From the NCBI GenBank assembly GCA_022842805.1, contig JALHOX010000088.1:1-12358 (forward strand): 12,358 nucleotides of DNA, given 5' to 3'. The notes under the pieces were generated by a model that had not been told where the DNA came from, ran no database searches, and was given only the letters and a program-made list of their open reading frames with translations. This DNA comes from Phycisphaerae bacterium. GTDB lineage: Bacteria; Planctomycetota; Phycisphaerae; UBA1845; Fen-1342. Within the stretch, counting starts at the first letter, position 1; every line of letters begins with the position of its first letter. Positions 7,129 to 12,358 of the stretch are shown here, piece after piece. A program made the translations under genes and the position numbers.

Positions 7129-7770
7129 CTACTTCGCCCCCTTCTCCGCCGGCTGAGCCGCCGGCGTCACCGACTTGCTCGGCGAAGCCACCGCATCCGC
7201 GATCTTCTTCGCCGCCGCCGCGTCCTTCACGCGCTCCAGCGTAAACGCCGTGCCATGCTCCACTTCCTTGCCCTCCTTGTGCGCACGCCAGTCGGCGACG
7301 ATGTGGTCCGCATCGGCCAGCGTCAGCGTCAGCGAATGAATGTGCATGTCGCTCGGCTTCATGTTCGTCCCGTCGACAAAGTCGAACTTGATCGTCGCCG
7401 AATCGTTCAGGCTCACGGCCTTCATCCGCGGCTGATTCCCCAGCGCGCAATAGTGCGTCATCATCAGCTGCTCGCCATCAAGGTGATACATGCTCACCAT
7501 CTCGTGCGGCTCGCCGGGCATCAGAAACTCCGCCACCGCGCTGCCGCCCGACACCACGCGATAAAAAACGTGCGTGTCCGGCTTGCCGTCGCCGTTCTCG
7601 TCCCCGCTCTGCCACGAGCCTTCCAGCGTCTTCAGCCGGTCCAGCCACGCCTTCGCCGGCGTCGTTGAACCCGCCTTCGCAGCGTCCGCCGCGGGCGGAG
7701 TGTCGCTCCAGGCGATCGCACCGGCGGCCAATACAGCGACAGTGCTCACGGACAGAAATCGGCGAAGCAT
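7129..7770 (-). CDS. Exported conserved protein with YHLDG/THYC/GNQPRM motifs
   Basis: 213 residues. The ATG at 7770 follows AAAGGAGACC with the GGAG about nine bases upstream; the open frame extends to 7833, but those residues are not signal-like. Residues 1-22 (MLRRF plus a Val/Ala-rich core) are a Sec signal peptide. The mature protein has a Pro/Ala linker, then LKTLEGSWQS, a typical start of a lipocalin/DUF1579-like beta-barrel. A distinctive motif chain follows: SGGSAV (74-79), GEPHEM (86-91), YHLDG (95-99), THYC (105-108), GNQPRM (111-116). I have a sense of this chain recurring in uncharacterised exported bacterial proteins, but no function is known to me. The His/Cys positions could line a ligand or metal pocket (inference). 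The C-terminal 30 residues are Ala/Lys/Pro-rich and probably disordered. Confidence 0.8.
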   Translation of the reverse strand: MLRRFLSVSTVAVLAAGAIAWSDTPPAADAAKAGSTTPAKAWLDRLKTLEGSWQSGDENGDGKPDTHVFYRVVSGGSAVAEFLMPGEPHEMVSMYHLDGEQLMMTHYCALGNQPRMKAVSLNDSATIKFDFVDGTNMKPSDMHIHSLTLTLADADHIVADWRAHKEGKEVEHGTAFTLERVKDAAAAKKIADAVASPSKSVTPAAQPAEKGAK

Positions 7771-7910
7771 GGGGTGGTCTCCTTTCGGGGGTGCGGGGGC
7801 CAAAATGGCCACAGGCGCGCGACTCGCTGCCACGCGGTCGCGTCGCCAGCCGAGTCATCGACGGTGAAAGCATTGAAAGTATACCCGGAGCCCGCTTTTA
7901 TGAGGCTCCC

Positions 7911-7939
7911 TTGACCCGCCCGACGATTGAACCCATAAT
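7911..7939 (+). promoter_or_regulatory. Sigma70-like promoter for feoAB
   Basis: TTGACC (7911-7916) and CATAAT (7934-7939) are separated by exactly 17 bases and match the TTGACA/TATAAT consensus at 10 of 12 positions. Transcription would start near 7946-7948, about 50 bases before the feoA ATG at 7998, which is the first in-frame ATG after that point. This supports the chosen feoA start. Confidence 0.65.
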
Positions 7940-7943
7940 CCAC

Positions 7944-7959
7944 TTGATTGATGTATCAA
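7944..7959. promoter_or_regulatory. Candidate operator palindrome over the feoAB start site
   Basis: TTGAT (7944-7948) and ATCAA (7955-7959) are perfect inverted half-sites around a 6-base spacer, four bases after the -10 box. A dimeric repressor bound here would block initiation. It does not match a classical Fur box or the DtxR/IdeR site, so the regulator is unknown. Confidence 0.35.
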
Positions 7960-7997
7960 CCAACAGTCGCGTACACGAACCGGAACGACTGACTGCC

Positions 7998-8342
7998 ATG
8001 CATCGCAAGCCCGCCACAACCCCGCTCGTCGACCTCCCGATCGGCACCCGCGCCAGCGTCCGCGCCCTGCGCGAAACCGATCCCGCCGCCCGCCGCCTGA
8101 TGGAGCTCGGCGTCGTGCCCGGGGCCGCCATCGAACTCACCGGCTACGCCCCGCTCGGCGGCGCGATCCGCGTCCGCCTTGGCGGACACCAAATCGCGCT
8201 TCGTCGCGAAGAGGCCGCATTAATCGAAATTCGCCTCGGCTCGTGGAACGAAGACGTCGCCGATGCCGCAGGCAGCGGCCCGACAGGCGACGGCACAGGC
8301 GCGACGGTCGCGTCCAGCGCCGCCCGCGTCTTCGCCGCCTGA
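7998..8342 (+). CDS. feoA: FeoA-domain protein of the ferrous iron transport system
   Basis: 114 residues. Residues 9-78 form the SH3-like FeoA domain: LVDLPIGTRASV, then RRLMELGVVPGAAIEL, APLGGAIRVRLGGHQIALRREEAALIEI, with the family's MELGxxPG and Gly-rich strand patterns. FeoA is a small cytoplasmic partner of FeoB that supports Fe(II) uptake, probably by binding its cytoplasmic part. It is about 35 residues longer than a usual FeoA (75-85); the extra C-terminal tail (80-114) is Gly/Ala/Ser/Thr-rich and looks unstructured. It is the first gene after the 7911 promoter, and its stop lies five bases before the feoB ATG, so the two are almost certainly co-transcribed and perhaps translationally coupled. 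The ribosome binding site is weak. Confidence 0.9.
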   Translation: MHRKPATTPLVDLPIGTRASVRALRETDPAARRLMELGVVPGAAIELTGYAPLGGAIRVRLGGHQIALRREEAALIEIRLGSWNEDVADAAGSGPTGDGTGATVASSAARVFAA

Positions 8343-8347
8343 CCCCC

Positions 8348-10375
8348 ATGGCCCGCGCGCAGCCCTCCTCGCCAGCGCGCGACTCCGCCAGACTCGTCCC
8401 CATTTCCATCGCCGGTCGCGTCCCCCGCGTTGCGCTCGTCGGCGCCCCCAACACCGGAAAAACTTCACTCTTCAATGCCCTCACCGGCTTCCGCCGACAC
8501 GTCGCCAACTACCCCGGCGTCACGGTCGATGTCGCCGAAGGCCCGATCCGCGGACTGCCGACGCGCATCGACCTGCTCGATCTGCCCGGCTGCTACAGCC
8601 TCGACGCCGTCGCGCCCGACGAGCGCGTCACCGTGCAGGTGTTGCAAGGCGCCGCCCACCAGCGCGGCGCGCCCGAGGCGATCCTCGTCGTCGTCGACGC
8701 GGCCGATCTGCGTCGAACGATGTTCCTCGCTCACCAGGTGCTCGAACTCGGCCGCCCCACCGTCGTCGCGCTCAACATGATCGACGTCGCCCGGCGGCGC
8801 GGCCTCGCGATCGATTGCGATGCACTCGCAAAGTCGCTCGGCTGCCCCGTCGTCGCCGTCTGCGCCCCGAATCCCGACACGCTCCCGCCGCTGCGCGCCG
8901 CGATCGCCGCAGTGCTTCAGGCCGCGCCGCGCGAAAATGCCAAGCAGCCGCCCGCGCGCAAAGAGAGCTACGCCGACGCAGCCGCACGCCGCTTTCGCGA
9001 GATCGACGCGCTGCTCTCCGGCGTGATGCGACAGGTCGGCAAGGCGCAGATCCCCTGGAGCGAGCGCATCGACGACTGGCTCACGCACCGCTGGTTCGGA
9101 TTCCCGCTGCTGCTGCTCGTCCTCTTCACCATCTTTCAATTGCTCTTTGTCGGCGCGCAGCCGCTCACCGACGGCATCGACGCCGGCGCTCAGGCCCTTT
9201 CCAATTTCGTCGCCGCGCGGCTCAGCGACGGCCCCTTGCGCAGCCTCATCTGCGACGGACTCATCGGCGGCGTCGGCGGCGTGGTCGTCTTCCTTCCACA
9301 GATCATGCTGCTCTTCGCCGCCATCGCTGCGTTGGAGGATTGCGGCTATCTGGCGCGGGCCGCATTCATGCTCGATCGCCCCATGCGCCTCATCGGCCTC
9401 AGCGGACGCACCTTCATCCCCCTGCTCTCCGCCTTCGCCTGTGCCGTGCCCGCGATCCTCGGCGCTCGCAGCATTCCCCATCGCGGCGAACGATTCCTCA
9501 CGATCTTGCTCGCGCCATTCATGAGCTGCTCGGCCCGGCTGCCCGTCTATGTGCTCTTCATCGCCGCATTCGTGCCCGACCAACGGCTGCTCGGCGGAGT
9601 CGTCGGCGTGCAGGGACTGGTCATGTTCGCGATGTACCTCGTCGGCGCCATGGCCGCGATCCCGCTCGCCTGGCTGATCCGTCGCACCGTTCTGCGCGGG
9701 GCGGCGGCGCCATTTGTCCTCGAGCTGCCGAGCTATCAGCGCCCGCGGCTGCGCGCCATTTACGAGCGCGTCATCGCCGCGGCCCGCGAGTTTCTCTGGC
9801 GCGCGGGCACGCTCATCGTCATCGTCAATCTCATCGTTTGGGCCCTGGCCTATTTCCCACGATCAACCGCCACCGCCCAGCGCATCGCCGCCGAGCCCGG
9901 TTTCGCGGCCGAAAGCGACGAAGTCCGCGCCGCCCGCTTGCAGGCGGCCTATCTCGAAGACAGCTATCTCGGCCGCGTCGGTCACTGGATCGAGCCCGCC
10001 GTGCGGCCCATCGGCTGGGATTGGCGCATCGGCATGGCCGCGGCCGCCGCCTTCCCGGCCCGCGAAGTCGTCATCGGCACGATGGGCACGATCTTCGGCC
10101 TCGGCGCCGATCAGGACGAATCCTCGACCTCGCTCCGCGATGCCCTGCGCTCCGCAACCTGGCCCGACGGCCGCCGCCTCATCACGCTCCCCACCGCACT
10201 CTCGATCATGGTCTTCTTCGCACTCTGCGCGCAGTGCTCCAGCACGCTCGTCGTGATGGGACGCGAGCTGCGAAGCTGGCGCTGGCCCGTGATCTCGTTT
10301 ATCGGCATGACCACCATCGCCTATCTCGGATCATGGGTCGTCTTCAACGTCGCCGCCGCGCTGCTCCACGCCTGA
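8348..10375 (+). CDS. feoB: Ferrous iron transporter FeoB
   Basis: 675 residues, within the normal range for FeoB. The N-terminal GTPase domain shows G1 GAPNTGKTS (32-40), switch I YPGVTVD (55-61), G3 DLPG (78-81) and G4 NMID (143-146). A helical linker follows, then a polytopic membrane domain with GGVGGVVVFLPQI (307-319), EDCGYLARAAFMLD (330-343), SAFACAVPAI (361-370), APFMSCSARLPVYVLF (389-404), FPAREVVIGTMGTIFG (569-584) and CAQCSSTLVVMGRE (627-640), which are the paired gate (nucleoside-recognition-like) and FeoB_C regions. It imports Fe(II) across the inner membrane. The gate Cys motif is FACAVPA rather than the common GFGCxVPA; Cys365 is kept. The ATG at 8348 was chosen because it closely follows the feoA stop; it has no obvious ribosome binding site, consistent with translational coupling. 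No feoC is seen. Confidence 0.95.
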   Translation: MARAQPSSPARDSARLVPISIAGRVPRVALVGAPNTGKTSLFNALTGFRRHVANYPGVTVDVAEGPIRGLPTRIDLLDLPGCYSLDAVAPDERVTVQVLQGAAHQRGAPEAILVVVDAADLRRTMFLAHQVLELGRPTVVALNMIDVARRRGLAIDCDALAKSLGCPVVAVCAPNPDTLPPLRAAIAAVLQAAPRENAKQPPARKESYADAAARRFREIDALLSGVMRQVGKAQIPWSERIDDWLTHRWFGFPLLLLVLFTIFQLLFVGAQPLTDGIDAGAQALSNFVAARLSDGPLRSLICDGLIGGVGGVVVFLPQIMLLFAAIAALEDCGYLARAAFMLDRPMRLIGLSGRTFIPLLSAFACAVPAILGARSIPHRGERFLTILLAPFMSCSARLPVYVLFIAAFVPDQRLLGGVVGVQGLVMFAMYLVGAMAAIPLAWLIRRTVLRGAAAPFVLELPSYQRPRLRAIYERVIAAAREFLWRAGTLIVIVNLIVWALAYFPRSTATAQRIAAEPGFAAESDEVRAARLQAAYLEDSYLGRVGHWIEPAVRPIGWDWRIGMAAAAAFPAREVVIGTMGTIFGLGADQDESSTSLRDALRSATWPDGRRLITLPTALSIMVFFALCAQCSSTLVVMGRELRSWRWPVISFIGMTTIAYLGSWVVFNVAAALLHA

Positions 10376-10476
10376 CCCCCGCCGTTTTCAATGTCCGCCA
10401 CAACGATCGGCCCCTCGCAATAACAAACCACCCCCGGCGTTTGACGACGCAACCACCCGCGCCCGGAGAAACATCG

Positions 10477-11613
10477 ATGCCGCGCCTTGCATTGCTACTG
10501 GGACTGTTCTGGTCCATCTCCGCATCGGCCCAGGTCGTGCTGCGCCCCGTGCTTCCGCTCGCCACCGACCCCGAAATCTCCACCGACCTGAACCCACACG
10601 CCGTGGCCATCGATCTCGGCGCCGCCCACGCCGACGTCCTATACGTACACCTCGTCGGCAGTTGCGGCACCCCGGCGGCAAACCTCGAGATCATGCGTCA
10701 CGCCGCCGCCCTCGGCCTGCACGGCGTCAGCCTCAGCTATCCCAACTGCCCCGCCGTGGGCGATCTCGCGCAGGGATCGAGTGATCCGAATGTCCACGAG
10801 CAAATCCGCATGGAGCGACTCTACGGCGTCGATACCTCGCCGCTCGTCTCGGTCGCGCGCGCCGACTCCATCGAAAATCGCCTGATTCGATTGCTGCAAT
10901 ATCTCGATGCCAACTTTCCCGCCGAGAACTGGGCGCAATTCCTCGCCGACGGCGCGCCGCGCTGGTCCCGCATCATCGTCGGCGGACATTCGCAAGGAAG
11001 CGGCCACGCCGGCCTGCTGACCAAGCATCACGCACTGCACGGCGCGCTCTTCTTCGGCGGCCCCGGCGATGGCTTCGCCGGCGGCGATGTCGCGCCGTGG
11101 GTCTTCGAACCCTCGCTGACCTCCGCCGCGAATATGGTCGGTTTCACCCATCGCAACGATTCGCTCTTCCCCCGCGCCACCGCCACCTACGACGCCTTTG
11201 AGTTAGACACGTTCCCGCCGATGGTCAATGTCGACACCATCGCGCCGCCCTATCGCGACTCGCATCAGTTCACGAGCTTGGCCGCGCCCGGCCGCCCGGG
11301 AGAGTTTCATGGCTGCGTCGTCGTCGATGTAAACCTGGCCCGCCTCCCCGACGGCACCCCGCTCTACCAGCCGGTCTGGACGCAGATGTTCCAGATCGCC
11401 CTCTCACAGCCCGGCGACTCGCTCGGCGATATGAACTGCGACGGCGTCACATCCGTCGGCGACATCTCGGCATTCGTTCTGGCGCTGACCAACGCAAACG
11501 CCTACGCCGTAGCTTGGCCAAACTGCAACATCCAGCGCGGCGACCTCAACGCCGACGCAGTCGTCACCGTCGGCGACATCGCCGGATTCGTCGAGTTACT
11601 GACAAACCCGTAA
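10477..11613 (+). CDS. Secreted alpha/beta hydrolase (BPSS1187-like) with dockerin-like tail
   Basis: 378 residues. The ATG at 10477 has GGAGAA (10465-10470) in front. Residues 1-19 are a Sec signal (Leu-rich core, ending SASAQ). Residues 40-310 look like an alpha/beta hydrolase: DVLYVHLVGSCGTP (oxyanion side), a regular helix pattern, and the nucleophile elbow IIVGGHSQGSGHAG with Ser172. The probable catalytic His is His278 in GEFHGCVVVD, and the acid may be Asp228 in HRNDSLF. The overall pattern (HLVGSxGTP, GGHSQGSGHA) resembles the BPSS1187 family; the substrate is unknown. Residues 313-378 are a dockerin-like tail with two loops, GDMNCDGVTSVGD and GDLNADAVVTVGD, each followed by an Ile-x-x-Phe-Val helix. 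It lies 101 bases after feoB without an obvious terminator, so some read-through is possible, but a functional tie to iron uptake is not supported. Confidence 0.82.
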   Translation: MPRLALLLGLFWSISASAQVVLRPVLPLATDPEISTDLNPHAVAIDLGAAHADVLYVHLVGSCGTPAANLEIMRHAAALGLHGVSLSYPNCPAVGDLAQGSSDPNVHEQIRMERLYGVDTSPLVSVARADSIENRLIRLLQYLDANFPAENWAQFLADGAPRWSRIIVGGHSQGSGHAGLLTKHHALHGALFFGGPGDGFAGGDVAPWVFEPSLTSAANMVGFTHRNDSLFPRATATYDAFELDTFPPMVNVDTIAPPYRDSHQFTSLAAPGRPGEFHGCVVVDVNLARLPDGTPLYQPVWTQMFQIALSQPGDSLGDMNCDGVTSVGDISAFVLALTNANAYAVAWPNCNIQRGDLNADAVVTVGDIAGFVELLTNP

Positions 11614-11621
11614 CAGCTCCT

Positions 11622-11642
11622 CCGCGCCGTAGCGGCCCGCGG
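11622..11642 (+). terminator. Bulged hairpin after the hydrolase gene
   Basis: CCGCG and CCG (11622-11629) pair with CGG (11633-11635) and CGCGG (11638-11642), leaving a 3-base loop and a 2-base bulge. It starts nine bases after the stop. No T-tract follows, so the terminator role is tentative. Confidence 0.35.
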
Positions 11643-11676
11643 CCCGCAGACCGACGACAACGCCTCACGAAAACGC

Positions 11677-11704
11677 TTCTGCATTCTTCATTCTGCATTC
11701 TGCA
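11677..11704. repeat. Heptamer tandem repeat (4 units of TTCTGCA)
   Basis: Four consecutive 7-base units: TTCTGCA, TTCTTCA, TTCTGCA, TTCTGCA. The second differs by one base. It lies between the convergent ends of the hydrolase and the membrane protein and is markedly AT-richer than its surroundings. It resembles short tandemly repeated heptamers found between genes in many bacteria; function is unknown. Confidence 0.7.
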
Positions 11705-11727
11705 TTTCCCCCAAGCCCGCGCCGCAA

Positions 11728-12358
11728 CTACGACGACCACTCGCCCAGCCCAAACCGCAGCGCCCACGCAAACTGCAACACCAGGCACGCCGCCAGAAAT
11801 CCATGCCGCAGCCCGATCGGCGCTCGTCGCACCGCCCACGCCGCCAGCGCCGGCCACAGCCCCACTGCCAGCACGACATAGCGCGAAATCGGCTGCACGC
11901 CAAAATTCGCCCCGCCCGACGCGATGTATGCCTGCACGAAGATCAGCGGACCCAGCGCCAACAGCGCGCGATAGCTCGCCGGCACAAATCGCATCGCAAC
12001 CAGGCTCAGCAGCACTACGCCGAGATTGGTCACCATGTTCCATGCAAACGGGTCGAGCAGTGAGATCAGGCTGATCGGAAACTCCGGCGAAAGCAGCGCA
12101 TTGCGAAAATGCTTGAACTGCTCAAACACCGGGGCCAGCGTCAGAAATGCGGGCCAGTCGGCGCGATTTTCCGTCTGCACCCAGCCGGTGCGAAAATTCT
12201 CAAAGTAAACCAGCGCCGACCCGAAGCGCCATTGCAGAAACCCCGCATACGCCGCCGCCCCCGCCGCGCCGAGCGCCAGCAGCGCGACCGCCGCCGGCAC
12301 GGCGCGAACTCCGCCGCCGCGCCGCACCCAATGCGCCAGCGCCACTGTCGGCGCCAGC
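11728..12358 (-). CDS. Multi-spanning membrane protein, PIG-V-like glycosyltransferase (C-terminal part)
   Basis: Partial gene: the frame runs off the window end with no stop (reading LAPTVALAHW before the GTG at 12345), so the N-terminal half is missing. The visible ~210 residues have about five hydrophobic segments: an Ala/Leu-rich helix near the visible start, NLGVVLLSLVA, ALLALGPLIFVQAYI, YVVLAVGLWPALAAWAV and LAACLVLQFAWAL. Between the first two lies GFLQWRFGSALVYFENFRTGW, and before the fourth SRYVVL. The pattern (small-residue helix, xWRFGxxxxYFxxxxxGW, xSRYVLxxxP-like) is that of PIG-V-type or related lipid-linked mannosyltransferases, which extend cell-surface glycans from a polyprenyl-phosphate sugar. 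The catalytic Asp would lie in the missing part. Another GT-C or general O-antigen-type membrane protein is possible. Confidence 0.65.
   Translation of the reverse strand, partial: LAPTVALAHWVRRGGGVRAVPAAVALLALGAAGAAAYAGFLQWRFGSALVYFENFRTGWVQTENRADWPAFLTLAPVFEQFKHFRNALLSPEFPISLISLLDPFAWNMVTNLGVVLLSLVAMRFVPASYRALLALGPLIFVQAYIASGGANFGVQPISRYVVLAVGLWPALAAWAVRRAPIGLRHGFLAACLVLQFAWALRFGLGEWSS

Noticed and set aside
6415..7668. 417-residue reading frame on the + strand
   Set aside because: It covers two - strand genes and reads as Arg/His/Pro-rich shadow; the 7129-7770 gene opposite it has a signal peptide, a ribosome binding site and clear motifs.
7887..7909. GGAGCC/GGCTCC 6-bp hairpin just before the feoAB -35 box
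   Set aside because: Short stem with an 11-base loop between divergent genes; no gene ends here, so no role can be assigned.
8465..9583. 372-residue reading frame on the - strand
   Set aside because: Antisense shadow of feoB, with Glu/Asp/Gly/Ala-rich composition and no recognisable domain.
8263..10476. Long in-frame extension upstream of the hydrolase gene
   Set aside because: The frame is open through feoB, but the extension is an Arg/Ala-rich out-of-frame shadow. A ribosome binding site and signal peptide fix the real start at 10477.
3556..11641. Shared 13-mer CGCGGGCCGCTAC at 3556-3568 and, inverted, at 11629-11641
   Set aside because: Both are intergenic, but a 13-base match of such GC-rich sequence is expected by chance in a window of this size; no further similarity extends from it.
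1..12358. CRISPR arrays, tRNA or rRNA genes, transposases, defence genes
   Set aside because: None seen on reading both strands: no regularly spaced direct repeats, no cloverleaf-like segments noticed, and no recognisable recombinase motifs.

Overview
The window is GC-rich bacterial chromosomal DNA, most likely from a planctomycete of the Phycisphaerae type. The main clue is two otherwise unrelated exported proteins (window start and 10477-11613) that end in a dockerin-like tail with calcium-loop motifs such as GDMNCDG; this tail is typical of exported planctomycete proteins. The lineage is an inference, because there is no rRNA or other marker gene in the window.

Layout. (1) 1-878 (+): C-terminal part of a GHL10-like glycoside hydrolase with a carboxypeptidase-regulatory-like domain and a dockerin-like tail. 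(2) 1071-1640 (+): a small exported DUF1579-like beta-barrel protein with a Tat-like signal. It converges on (3) 1737-3320 (-): pruA/rocA-type L-glutamate gamma-semialdehyde dehydrogenase, with a perfect 14-bp hairpin between the two ends. (4) 3321-3710: the only gene-free stretch above 300 bases; it holds palindromic repeats. (5) 3711-5747 (+): a large exported DUF4139-family protein with a C-terminal coiled coil. (6) 5748-7128: a palindromic repeat, then two convergent orphan genes (5946-6347 + and 6421-6987 -) whose codon choice looks less GC-biased than that of their neighbours, then another palindromic element. (7) 7129-7770 (-): an exported, His-containing beta-barrel-like protein of a conserved uncharacterised family. 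(8) 7911-10375 (+): a good sigma70-like promoter with an overlapping palindrome, then feoA and feoB (ferrous iron uptake). (9) 10477-11613 (+): an alpha/beta hydrolase resembling the BPSS1187 family, with a dockerin-like tail. (10) 11728-12358 (-): the C-terminal part of a multi-spanning membrane protein resembling PIG-V-type mannosyltransferases, cut by the window end.

The one clear functional unit is feoA-feoB with its own promoter and possible operator. The other genes look like single transcription units with metabolic (proline/glutamate catabolism), envelope or secreted roles. The most interesting non-coding signal is a family of palindromic intergenic elements with GGTGYGTT/AACRCACC ends: two copies share the same 48-49 base spacing (3385-3456 and 5769-5840), and a divergent third candidate lies at 7020-7120. 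I see no CRISPR array, tRNA, rRNA, transposase or defence system. Nothing here clearly amounts to a new biological system.
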